Made by a program: the position numbers and the translations under genes
Shown: in pieces, positions 44,001 through 56,100 of the stretch
How positions within the stretch are numbered: position 1 is the stretch's first letter
How the letters are laid out: each line of letters opens with the position of its first letter
Assembly: GCF_900324485.2 (NCBI RefSeq)
Contig: NC_046654.1
Location: 3,764,562 to 3,828,561 of the forward strand
Length of the DNA: 64,000 nt
Source: Mastacembelus armatus
Taxonomy: Eukaryota; Chordata; Actinopteri; Synbranchiformes; Mastacembelidae
Direction: 5' to 3'
Notes under the pieces: model-generated
What the model saw: the letters and a program-made list of their open reading frames with translations, nothing else
What the model was told of the DNA's origin: nothing
Databases searched by the model: none

Positions 44001-44841
44001 ATGAACTGCCTGAGAGACAGCCGAGATATCCTTCTAATGAATGACCTTATTTTAACAGTATTTAAATGATTCCCCATGTATGTATGTAGTGCATTTAATG
44101 CACTTGTAAGTACAGCAATTGTTTTGGTGTCCTCGCCCTCCTGCAACATGTCCAATATATTTTAAATAGTTTTAAGGTGAATTTGTTTTCTTTTCAATGC
44201 TGATGTGAAAAATGTGAAATATCCTTAGCACTAGGAACATTCATCGTCTACAGCTATAAGTACCAACATGATGATGGACGTGTGTCTTATCCCCTCTGCT
44301 TCATCTTCTCCAGTCCAGTGGGTAAGAACACCTCTTTGATTATACATTTAGGGCAGCACGTAAAAAGTATGACAACTACATACTGTTTGCTGTACTGCTC
44401 TGATGTATGTTGGTGGATTTGCATCGGGCAGGTTGCAGACCAGAGCAGCAGATGATGTACGCAGGGAGCAAAAACAAACTGGTGCAAACTGTTGAACTGA
44501 CCAAGGTTAGTGAGCTAATTCCTAGTGTTAGTGCTAAGTCATAACAAAGCAGTGTTGGGGTATAACTAATGAGGTACTGTGATAGCATCTTCTAATGTCA
44601 CCTTTTAAAATAATCTAACATTAGTATGAATGTCAACTGAGGTAATTAATACTGTAGTGGTCATATAATTCATGCCTTTTTTTATCTATCTAATTGTATT
44701 TTATCATATTATCTAACACATTGCATTAACAATTGCTGCCATGTTTTGTTTTGTTTTTTTTTTATCCAGGTGTTTGAGATCAGGAACACAGAGGACCTAA
44801 CAGAGGAATGGCTTAGAGAGAAACTTGGCTTCTTCCGCTAA
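41071..44841 (+). CDS. gmfb: Glia maturation factor beta (142 aa)
   Basis: Coding exons: 41071-41073, 42815-42911, 43586-43635, 43976-44025, 44239-44321, 44432-44505, 44770-44841; total 142 residues, the human length. Exon 1 contributes only the ATG before gtaagt, so [14 protein letters not shown] begins in exon 2. The protein is a single ADF-homology domain ([18 protein letters not shown] ... [21 protein letters not shown] ... [12 protein letters not shown]) and is almost identical to mammalian GMFB by eye. Known role: binds the Arp2/3 complex to debranch actin. The intron between 44025 and 44239 has AT-AC ends and is read as U12-type. gmfb and lgals3 are divergent; cnih1 follows in the same direction. 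Confidence 0.97.
44026..44238 (+). other. gmfb: gmfb AT-AC (U12-type) intron, 213 nt
   Basis: Starts |atatccttct, matching the U12 donor consensus ATATCCTT, and ends gcactaggaac|, an AC acceptor. A branch-like atccttagc lies about 10-17 nt before the end, the short spacing U12 introns need. Only these ends join AG|A to give ...[11 protein letters not shown] in frame; the nearby AG at 44233-44234 would shift the frame. Confidence 0.9.
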
Positions 44842-47800
44842 AGTCTCACCAGAGGTCTGGGATATGAGCAGGATTGAGATCGCACAACATGTGTTATCTC
44901 TTGGGGCGAACAAACCACAGTTAATGTTTCCCTTCTCTTTGTATCAGACCTGATTCAAATAGTGTTTGTGGATACTTTCTGCACTCAGTTTTAAGCATCT
45001 TTGGTGGAGATTAGGGTATATTACAACTGACAGTGTGCTCAAAGGTTCACGTAAACAGGTGTTTGAATGATTTTACTTTTCTGTGACCAACATCTGGAGC
45101 TCTACCTAAACTTCACCCATCTGACTGCCTAAAACTGAAAATACTACTTGACACAGGTCTGTCTTTGTATCCCTTCAATCTCTTCATGTGCCAGTTGTGT
45201 ATCTGTATTGCATTAACACTCCTATAGCTCTTGACGTGGACAGAAATTGATATTATTCATTTGCCCTTCCTAAGTATGTTCATTCAGGAAAATTTAAAAG
45301 CATTTTAACAACAGTCTTTCTTTCAGTAGTTTACATCTAGCATTTTTTGCAACTCCAAACCATTTTTAACCTTTTTGTGTTTAATAATTTTTCATAATTT
45401 GTGGACTTTTTAGTTTTTTCTCTTGTATCTATGAGCATATTTTATAGCATTAATTTCCTTCTGTTGTGAAAAACAAACTTCCTGCCATTACATCTGAACA
45501 ATCACTGCTACAATTCTCAGTTCTGTTTCAGCCAGTTTCTCCTTAAGTTTATATTTAAGGGCATTTAAATTATAATTTAGTTCTATAATCACTCCCGTCT
45601 GACAAAGACCATTTGACAAGAAGCAGTGCTCAAACTTACAGTGTACATGAGTTGTTGTACCTTTTTCTGTGCACATGAACAGGCTGGCAGAAGCCATGAA
45701 GTGGTGCTTATCACGCTGCAGGATTGCCCCTCTGAGTCCGTCAACAGATCTCATCTTTTCACCTCTATTCAGAGAAGAAAGTGCGTGAATCATGGGTAAA
45801 ACTGTAGTCTGCCTTTGCCTTGCATATTTGTTACAATAATATCACACTCCAGGAAACAATATTTCCACTGAAACATTCCAGACTCAACAATTTGTACAAC
45901 AAACCTCTTAGTGACCATGACAGTCTTGAAAACACTGCACACAGGGTGGCATTCCTTGTCCTTTTTAATCTACTGGGCTACTCTATAAGTGGGTTACTGT
46001 GTCTTTAGGGAGATTGTTAGCTAATATTGTGCATTATAGCTTCTACTGTTATTAGTGTTTATGAATGTTATGCTTAATTCTGATGTAAAGCCACTATGAT
46101 TGCTTTGCAGTGGTTACAGCTTTGAAAATGATGGCTGCAACGTCTCCTAATGCCAGTTGTGCTTAATATTTAGACTTGGTAGGTGAAGGACAGCAATTTA
46201 CATCTGGGTGGTTTACATTTTCTATACAGAACAGGGTTTGACCAATGTAGCTTTCTGAAAGCTGATGCTGAAATTTGAATTGAATGTGCCAGCAGCTCAT
46301 AATTTGTGCCAATGTCTAATATAAATTACACTCTGTATTATACCGTTTTTTTTTTTTTTTTTTTTTTTTTGTTTTGCATTTGATCTGTTTTCTATTTCAT
46401 TGGGTTTCAAATTAAAAACAGACTGAGGTTAAAGAGCCAGATATTCAGTTATAGCACATTTTAAATCCAGTATGTTGGAGAACAAAGCTAAAACAACAAA
46501 AACTAACTTTCCAAACACTATGTTCTATATACGTGACTATTTTCATGCCCAGAAACAACAGTTCATTATTTCCTGATGAAAATCCTGTAATACAACATTA
46601 CACTTATACACTTTGAAACCAAAAATAATAATTTAAGGCCTAGCAGCTCTTCAATACAGACTGACCTACAAAACACTCAAAATCTGCAAAGAAAACTGTA
46701 TTGCAGGCATTAGTGGGACCACACTTTTCTTATTCTGAATTAAAAACTAATATCAGCTCAATATATTGGTCTGACCTAATGAAGAATAATAGGCACATGA
46801 ATTTCACACATTCTCTCATTACTGTCGTCTCTTATTAACTCCTACTTTACAAACTGATAAGGGGGGTTGTGGCTGATGTAAAGTCTTAAGCCAGTAAGCC
46901 ACATATGTATGATGTCATCTACTAAGTCTACCATACCAATGCCTTGACTTTAATTTTTTAATCATATTTATGACTGTTTTGAAAAATCATGAAGACAAAA
47001 TGAAAACATGGCACAAATGTAGAAAAACAGTACGGTATGAAAAAGCTTTGTGGGGACTATACTTTTTTACATTTCTGAGACACCGCCAAGTATAATCCTG
47101 GTCATTTCACAGCAACATTTTTTTTACAGCTCAGACTCGATGACATGTTCGTACAATCACCATGACATGTAAATCATTTACTGATGTCAAACGTTGGACA
47201 ATCATTTCTGATTCACATGTCTGGCAGGGGTTAATCCAACAGGAACAATGGGATATAACTGTTTCACTTGTTTTTCCAGTATTATAAGTGTTGCAGAAAA
47301 CATAACTAACACATGGTTTATCCTTCTGTTTGTAATGGTTTCTGTTCTTACTTGAGTACAGTTAGCTGTATGTTATTCTTTATAGGCAGAGGAGATTCTA
47401 TGACCCTAAGACCTGCAAAACTCTAAACAGTCATTTTGTTTTCAAGGAAGTCTGTTGAGTGAAGTATAAGGATTGTTTGGGAAGCACAGTAATGGCTAGT
47501 TCTGAAACAGTCTTTGTTTTTCATTTAAACTATGTGCAATGTACTGGTTTTGATGTGAATATATAAAAACATTTTTAGATGTTCATCTTGTTAAGAAGAA
47601 AATCGTAAAACCTCTAAAATGTGGAGAGCTACTGTATAAGAAGTGCATGCTTTGATGGATGTCCAAGCATCAGTGTGACAGAAAGTGACACTCAAGAAAT
47701 TCACATTCTGCTGCATGTTTTCAGAGCAGAGGATTTATCTTAAGTTATTAAATTAATTTGATTTGACAGATACAGGTGCATCTCATCTGCGTTATTATTT

Positions 47801-48240
47801 GTATCTCAAATATTTACTTATTAATGACCCTCTTCTATTATATATTCTCCTAAAAATGGGATTTAACAGACTGTACATTGGTCACGTGTTAAAAAAAAAC
47901 AAAAACTTCTCCAATACAAGATCTATTGAGCTCTCTCTGACTTTGAGCCATGTATCTGGTTATGTCCTGTGGATCTACTAGCTTTCCATCCTATGTGGTG
48001 AACTTGTTATATATTTGGCCTCTTGAGTCTTTTTTTTTATTTAACCTGCAAATGTGTTGTTCAGCTTTTGGTGTCCTCTGATCAAATACCTATTATCCTT
48101 CCTTTTTACAGAAACACCTGAAACATGTACCATAACCAGCTGCCTCATGGCATCAGTGAAACTTGAGATATTTGTATTTTCCCATACTTTATAAAGTGTC
48201 TATTGTCCTGTTGTTCAAATAAAATGACAGTGATGTTTAC
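44842..48240 (+). other. gmfb: gmfb long 3' UTR with poly(A) signal
   Basis: AT-rich, gene-free DNA from the stop codon to AATAAA at 48218-48223. Human GMFB also has a 3' UTR of about 3 kb, so one long UTR is favoured over hidden genes; minus-strand frames such as 45488-45793 show no family resemblance. A T tract lies near 46346-46370. Confidence 0.6.
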
Positions 48241-49459
48241 CTGTCTGTTTCCAGGTGTTTTCAAACCAACATTTAATGAAGTTTATATACATTCACTTGG
48301 TTTATATACCACTGAGGGAGTAATATATTTTGTTGGAATTTTTAAGTAAAATACAACCACTGCAGACATAAGAGATTAACCTTCAAATGAGAGTGCAGTC
48401 ACATTTCTAAAATTGTGATGAACTTAAATTTTAGCATCCTACTCATCCCACTAGTCAATACATGCAAACACAAGCTCCACCCACAGCTTTTTGATTATGT
48501 TGAAGTCAGGGGACTGTGAGGCTAAAACACAACTCCAAAGCAGAAAAGAGGGTTAATCCACACTGATGTACTAGGGTCAAAATCTGGGTATTCTTTTCTA
48601 TGTTTTAGCTCATTAATTAAAAAGTAATAGTGCATTGGTATCTTAAAGTGTGCAATTTAATATCAGTCAGCTGCAGGGGTTGTATTTACTTTTTTCAATA
48701 AATCGTGTAATATGGTACAAACATAAAACTGCACATACTCAATTTATTACGTTCACATTCCTAGAACTATTGCAGTCTAATGCAACAGCCCTGAAATAAA
48801 TCATCCCCCTTAATAAAGATGATGATGTTCAGTTTCTGTGTTGAAACTGTATCATCAACCTGGATGATGATACAGTTTGTGAACTGAGGTGTTTCTGTTT
48901 TTTAGCTTAGACATAGAAACGGGGTGGACCAAAAAAAAAAAAAAAAAAAGAAACGCCAGCTAACATGACAATACAATTCAGTAGAACAAAATACATTCAC
49001 ATACAGTTGAATAAGTAGCTATTTATCTAAAGGAGACTGAACAAAAAACTGAACATTTTCATCTTCATGGAGGATCAGGACTGTTGTATTAGCTAGATGT
49101 ACCTAATAAACTTAGGGTTATTTGTAATTAGTTACAGTGGATGTTTAACTAAGCATTACATAAAAAAACATAAAGATAAATATTAAATAATATATTTTGT
49201 GTAGTGACATTAAAAGGAAGAGTAAGAAGGTTATACCCAAAAACAATAAGGGAATCAGGGGAAGTTTGAGTTTTATGAGGGGAACAGTACTGGTGGAAAG
49301 ACAATAACTCCAGAAGATGGCAGTAATGCAGCAATAAGGAAACCAACTAGTTAAACACTCACTGAAGAAGAAGACACCGACAAATCTCAAATTGGTGGCG
49401 AAGTTGCCTGCATCATCTGCCGGACGAGCCAGGAACCGAATAGCAGAACCGGAGAAAAA
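48241..49459. other. gmfb-cnih1 intergenic and cnih1 5' flank
   Basis: AT-rich; no gene recognised. The last 100 nt before the cnih1 ATG are more GC-rich and probably hold its promoter and 5' UTR (ggcgaag, aaaaaatggcg around the start). Confidence 0.5.
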
Positions 49460-52400
49460 ATGGCGTTCACATTCGCGGCCTTTTGTTATATGCTTGCTCT
49501 GCTGCTAACGGCGGCGCTTATCTTCTTCGCCATTTGGCATGTAAGTACAAACTCACACAACTTTAGATAAGACCGCAGGCCTGTCAGTGCAATAGGTGAG
49601 AAAGGATTTTTAAAGACCCGGGCTAACGCCAGGCCAGCTTTGTTCCCCGATACTCGCAGCTGTGTTCGGGGTTTTACGTAGCTCTCCCCGATGTTGCGAC
49701 GTCTGGACCGAACGTAGCCATAGAAACGGTGCCCAGGGCGAGCACAGCCTTTCTAGAATGAATGGAACACACCCTGCCGTTAGCCACGAGCTAAAGTTAA
49801 CGGTTACACTAAAAACACAAAACACCTGCATTTTCACCTTAGTTTTAAAGTGATTATTTACACCGGTCACATTTCATTAACCGCTGGTTACTTAACGGTA
49901 AACGTGTGTTGCCTTGACAAGCTTGTCCGATGATTAGCGTTCAAATAGCTTGTAGTTAGCTAGTTAGCAGGCTTAGCTAGTAACCGTTAGCAGGCTTAAC
50001 GTTAGCTTAGCTTAGCTAGCTACGCTAGCTAACCTCCAGCGACACAAGGTTCTGTCATTCTTGGTCATATTTATTTTTGGTTTTATTGTCAAAAGGTCAA
50101 CATTAGCAGTTTCAAATTTATTAGATAATGTTTCCACAACGCACATTGTTAACGTATTATTGTGAAAAGAAGCATGTAAATAAGATGTAAAACAGTACCA
50201 ACGTTACTACGAGTGTACTAACGCTAAGCTACTTGGACAGTAACAGTTAGTAGTTAGTGATTAGCTAGCTAGTCATCCAGAAAAATAACCCAAAACAGTT
50301 CTGCTATTTGGCAGACATTCTTTTAGAGCTGAAATAAACCGAAAAATAATTGACAACTCACTAATAAATATATAACGCTACAGACATTTGAAGTTTCTGC
50401 AAAGTTGTAATGGGCTTTTTTTGTCAGTTTTAAGTTTCATAGAAAATAATCGGTGTTAAATAATCATACTTGCAGCCGGTTCTTAATTTCCAGCGACCTA
50501 AATGTGAGGATCTGCTGCTTTTTGACATTTGTCAATGAAAATAAATAGTTTGGTCAGTTGGTCGATAAAGGTTATCGTTCAGGCATCAGCATAAGACTTT
50601 AGGAACTGCTCATAAACCATTTTCATGATTTCCTGACTCACGTCAAAGCTACTTTTTTTTTTTTTTTTTTTGCATGTTCCTGAATTAGACACTTATTCCT
50701 AGTTGCTCTCTGGTGATCTTTTTCCTCCAGATAATAGCATTTGATGAGCTGAAGACTGACTACAAGAATCCTATAGACCAGTGTAACACTTTAAATCCGG
50801 TAAGTGATACTACAATATCTGACAAAACCTTCTTGCCTCTTTGATGCATGCAGATATGCTCTACTGAAAGATCTTTCTTTTGTTTTAGGTCAACTTTAGC
50901 TGCCTATCTTGTCTTTTTCAATCATTTCTCTGCACTGTTATGCTAAATAACCTGCCTGTTATGAATTTAGTGATCTTGTCAGCTGTCAAACTCTAATACT
51001 TTTTGTTTTGTTTTTCCTAATCTGCTTTTTTTTTTTTTTTTTTTTACACTTTAATGGCAAAAAGACAGTTGAAAAGGTCAAAAAGATTAAAAGAGTCAAA
51101 ATTGCATTAAAGGTTTGTACCATTCTTTGAAATGCCCGCTAAGTTCAACTCAGTCTTGTCATTTTGCACGGGGAAGTGTTTGCAAACGTCTTTTCAGTTA
51201 ACTAATCTCTAAATAAAAGAGTTCAGTTTGGGATTAGATCTGTGCTACCTGTGCTTCAGGGGTTTTACTGTTGTGCTGTAAATTTTTTTTTTTTTTTTTT
51301 TTGTCCTTTCTTTTAATTTTCTGTGCATTTTGAATTGTGGAATTCAAGAATATTAGTTTTGCTTTCTGTTCTGTAAGCCTCAAGGTGCAGCTATTATGAT
51401 GTAAGCATTTACACTAAGATACTGGATTTTGGTTTCTGTTGTCTTTTTCCATCTAACCAATAAAACTGACTCTGTGTTCAAAGCTTTGCTAAACTGCTTT
51501 TTAGTCATAGCAGCCACTGTGTTCATCAGAAGCATAAAAATAGTATGAAGTACTGTAGCATAGTGTGATAACAGCCCTATCTTGGTTACCTTATCCAAAG
51601 TTATTATTGATCAAGTATAGCTGTTAACTGAAAAGACTTGCAAATGCTCAAAACATGCATGATCTTTATTACAACCTACCCTTTGTTTACATATAGTGTT
51701 AGAGTTACTGGTAAGATAATTTCCCAGTAAACTCAGAAAGTTAGGCAACTTGCCTCAAGTTTTAAAACATGACACTGTTCCCAGAGAGCCTTTACATAAT
51801 CTTACTCATGGAAATCACAGGGAGAGAGATTAGGTAATTGGATTTTGTAGCAAAGGGGGATGACAGTGGATAGAATGAGTTGTGTATCATGGTGGTGCCA
51901 GAAAGAGATTTTCATATTCTACTTTAAAATACGTTTTTAATATTACTTTAATCTGTGAGGAGGCGGCTACAGTTAGATTCAGCAATTAACAGAAGTAAGC
52001 TACTGAATATGAGCTCAGTGTTGGCACTAACCTACATCACCTGGGGTTCAGAGCAGATGGCTGCACAATCCCAACACTCTTCAGCTCAGCAATATTTTTG
52101 ACCACTGATTGGATAGTGATTTTACTAGTAGGAGGAGTTATTTTAGTTAAAAGTACAGATTCCCCTTTCTCTAATTCAATGACGCACTCCACAGTCCAAT
52201 TGGCAGTTTTGACCACGGCAGTCTTTTTGCGTGTGGATCATTCAGCTTAGTTGGCACATCTTGTTTTTGTGCTGTGATCAGTTGTTTTTTTATTTGGCAG
52301 CACAGTGCAGGATTTCAACACACTATAGCCCCCACACCTTCGTTGTCCTACATGCCCCTCACCTTTCCATCTGTGGGCTGTTGGTTGCCCTCACCCCTCC

Positions 52401-54371
52401 GCCCTCTGCTCTTTTTGAATGCATGGCTTCCATGTGGTGCCTCCATCTGCCCCCCTCAACCCCTCACCAGTCCAAACTCTGTCATCCTAAAGCAGGCTGC
52501 TGCATTGACACTACTACTGCTCACAGCATGGTCCTTCTCCAGTGTGTTGCCTAGTCCATTTGTCAGAAAGTGGGGTGATCTATAGTTTTGCCCTCGCTAC
52601 AAAAGATGATGTTGTTGACATGTGCAAATACTCTCCAGAGTTGTTAATGGGTTTCCCCTTCTACTTGTGGCCAGACTTGATGATGCATGACATATGACCA
52701 GGGTGGGAAATTAACCTCATCTCTCACTTGCAACAGTGTCGAAGTAGATTACTACCAGTAACTAATATTCTTGAAGTCCATAACAGACAAAAATGCACAA
52801 AAAGAAAAGTTTGAAATTTTAAAGCTCTCCAATTTGCAGATGGTAGGTCTTAATTTTTCACCCTGTCTGTATTACACATTGTCAGATCGGTGTTTGAAAA
52901 AGTAGTTCATGTATTTTATCTACAGCACAATATCTTGCCATAACCATCTCTGCACAGTTTCTCTCTGATATGCCAGAGGATTAACTGGTGATATAAAAAT
53001 TAGGAAGCTATGTCTGTACAAAAGTAGATTTAAAATAAGCATCTCGCTGTATTTCATTCCTTCCCTCAGCTAACTGCTCTTTAAATAGCTCAGCGTCCTC
53101 TTTGTAAAAAGGCCCGACTGCCTTTGAGGATTTATGTGCTTTGACTTCTTACATGTCACATTTCCTCCATGCAACTCTACACTTGGTAAAAAGCTTTTCT
53201 ATGGACAGTTAAAGAACTTGTACATCCTCTGTAACTAAATGGGATTAGACTGTTAACTAAATCTGGATTCTGACATTCTCTCTGACCTTTGCTCTTACAG
53301 CTGGTGCTACCAGAGTATCTCATCCATTTCTTCTTCTGCGTGATGTTCTTTTGTGCGGCTGAGTGGCTCACCCTCTGTCTCAACTTACCACTGCTGGCTT
53401 ACCATGTCTGGAGGTGCGTATCGGACATAAATCAACTTCTTTACAGTAAAAAATCATATCATTAAAATCGGCCTTTCTGAAATCATTAATGCTGCTTAAA
53501 TCGTTAAGGTATATGACCAGACCTGTGATGAGCTGTCCAGGACTTTATGACCCAACAACCATCATGAATGCCGACATCCTGGCCTACTGTCAAAAAGAAG
53601 GCTGGTGCAAGCTGGCTTTCTACCTCCTGTCATTCTTCTACTATCTCTACGGGTACATATTTGTTTTTCTATCCTGTTTTTCTGCCTTAAGCATTAATGA
53701 GCTGCTTCTGATTTATAGAGAAATCTTGTGTATTACCTTTGGACTGCCCCCAGTTTGGGTCTGTCAGAGGTGACAGAATCCATCTCCCTGCACCTGTGAA
53801 GGTGTTTTACATGTTGTACCTTGCTTTACTCTATACAAAAGCTAAAGTTTGGTTATGTGCTAAACTTTTTCATGATTCTTCATGGAGTCTCTGCTGGTTA
53901 AAGGCAACTGCTCCCAACCAATGTCCCAAGACATCATCCAGCACACAACTTAAAAAAAAAAAAAAAAACTCATTTACCAGCGTAGTATTTTTACAGAATA
54001 AACAAATCAGACACCTCATACTAACTGGTCAGCTTTTAGAGGTGCTGCTCAGGGAATTTTGTTTGGCTGTTTCCAGCCTTCATGCTAAGATAACTCTCTC
54101 CTGGCTCTAGTTTTATATTTACTGTAAAGTCATCAGTTCTCTCATTTGGCAAGAAAGTGAATAAATGTATTTCCCAAAATGCTAAATTAGCTGTAGCTAT
54201 AGTTTCACATGTATCTCAGTTTAACAAAACATATAAAAATATGTATTTAAAAAACCCTGTAATAACGAGTCTGTGTAATATTATTACAACCAAAGCAAAA
54301 TATCTAATCAGTTGTTCCACTTTATCATTATTTTTTTTTATAGGATGATCTATGTTCTGGTGAGCTCTTAA
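49460..54371 (+). CDS. cnih1: Cornichon homolog 1, ER export cargo receptor (144 aa)
   Basis: Coding exons: 49460-49540, 50731-50799, 53301-53413, 53509-53652, 54344-54371; GT-AG junctions and phases give 144 residues, identical in length to human CNIH1. Three to four hydrophobic membrane segments: [16 protein letters not shown]..., [17 protein letters not shown]..., [19 protein letters not shown]. Signature stretches are [19 protein letters not shown] and [19 protein letters not shown]. Cornichon proteins load transmembrane cargo such as TGF-alpha-type ligands into COPII vesicles. The exon 2/exon 3 join reads NP|LVLPEY; a 48-nt candidate cassette lies in that 2.5 kb intron. Exon 5 supplies the final residues MIYVLVSS. 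Confidence 0.97.
51065..51112 (+). other. cnih1: Candidate 48-nt cassette exon in cnih1 intron 2
   Basis: Preceded by a branch-like cctaat, a T20 tract and the first following AG (gcaaaaag|); followed by AAG|gtttgt, a weak but usable donor. The 48 nt are open in the phase needed at the NP|LVLPEY junction and code [16 protein letters not shown]. This sits exactly where CNIH2/CNIH3 have an extra basic loop (human CNIH2: ERLKNIERICCLLRK), sharing E-[RK]-[LV]-K-x-I-x-R-[IV]. Whether it is spliced into mRNA is not known from sequence. Confidence 0.5.
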
Positions 54372-55680
54372 ACCGGACAATGAAGGAAAAGGACCTGCAT
54401 GTACAGTAGACGACCAGACACTATGATCGTAGTGCTGGAACACTGGACCTGCTGGAGACCACAAGACCACATTTTAAACGGACGAACTCTTGAACCCCCA
54501 CACACAGCGCAGAGTGTCATTTTGGAAACATGTAGCCCGTTTTAAGAGAATATCTTGGTCGCAGCGTTCCTCTCATAGCACTATAGTTTAAATTTTATGG
54601 AAAAATAAGGACAAACCAGAATGGACAAGTTTTCCTTTTTATTTTTAATGGTGTGATTTTTGATGCTTGGGATTTAAATAGTTTTTTTTGTTTTGTTTTG
54701 TTTTTTTTTCTTGGTTCCCAACTTTTGAGTGTTTACAAATTAGGATTAGGACATTTTCAGGTGTGCATTTATCTGTGAGAATCTAAGCTGTGTGCTGCAC
54801 TGCATTTGTTTTTTCTGTGAATTAGGCTTTAACGGCTAATTTATATCTGCCACATGATTCATAAACGTCACTAAAACAAACAGCAAAACGTGAACTGTAA
54901 TACTATGGTCATAAAACGAACATTTTGGGACTTGAAAGTTGAGTTAAATATATTGAGGGCTGAAGTGCATGGGTAATTATCACTAGTTGAAGTGTGTTGC
55001 ACAGAAACAATTGTAGTCTTGTAACATCAGTTTCCATACTTCAGATCTATCATTCTGTTGAAATCATATAATCCCTGTTCAGATCAGTGACAATACTTTA
55101 TCTTTCATCTGTGAATCCTGAATAGAAAGCAACTTGTATGTAACCTGCATTTCTGTAGACTCGTCCTTGCAGCTAAAAGGTAGACTCAACAGTACGAGAA
55201 TATATTCAGCTTTAGGAACCAACAGTACTTTATTCTCTGCTTTCTGCATTTGAGCTTTGGCAGAAACCCCCAATGTGCCATACTGTTGAATGTACCTTTG
55301 GAAATTCCTCAGCTGTTCTGTCATTGTGCATTTTGTTCATTTCAGCACCAAATATTCTACATAGCTAAGAACTGCATTAAGTTATTTAATGCTTTTCATT
55401 TTATTTTTAAGTCTCCACGATATCAAGCACTCCTCGCAGTGAAGCTCATTTCTAGGATCAAAATCTAGAAAGTGATGTTTTTGTTTCTTTTATAGTCATG
55501 GCCGCTAAAACTTATCCAGAAGCACTAAAATATTCCAATTCTCAAATGTGTACATTTATCAGGGAATCAGATGGTAATTTGTCACATACAATTCGATACT
55601 TATGTATTAAGAGTCCATCATGTCACTAGGAAACAACTTGAGTTTATTCAAACTAAATAAAACTCCTACTCTGTTAATTT
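54372..55680 (+). other. cnih1: cnih1 3' UTR with poly(A) signal
   Basis: Gene-free AT-rich DNA after the cnih1 stop, ending at AATAAA (55656-55661). The minus-strand AATAAA at 55643-55648 is the best cdkn3 signal, so the two convergent transcripts may overlap slightly. Confidence 0.55.
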
Positions 55681-56100
55681 GGACTGAATGTTGTTTTAAC
55701 CCTGGACCTTTTAAGAGGAAATCAGTAGGTAAAAACATTTACACATAGGAAAACAAAAGTCTTATAGAAAGACCTATAACTGCGTAATTATTCAAGGTGA
55801 ATTATAATTTTACTCAGTTTGTGGCTCTTAGGTTCCTACCTGGTTCAATTTACATTTGATGCGAAGCATTAAAGTAGCATATAGATGCAGCAGACAGTCT
55901 TTCCTCAGCTAAAAACAATGCACCATTATTTTATAAATGACATGAATACCACCAGATTCCCTCAAGTCATTTACTTGATAATTTGGAGTAATCTTTTAAA
56001 GTGCAGTCAGAATACAATTACATTACACAATCAGAAAGCAATCACTGAAAAGCTTGAAGAGATATTTTCAGACCTCACATTTGGCAGAGTGACACAGTGA

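Noticed and set aside
45488-45793. 101-aa minus-strand frame downstream of gmfb
   Set aside because: Falls in the probable gmfb 3' UTR and has no recognisable motif, promoter or poly(A) signal of its own.
52231-52585. Plus-strand frames of 103-107 aa in cnih1 intron 2
   Set aside because: Two overlapping frames in a CT-rich patch, no splice-compatible phase and no recognisable domain.
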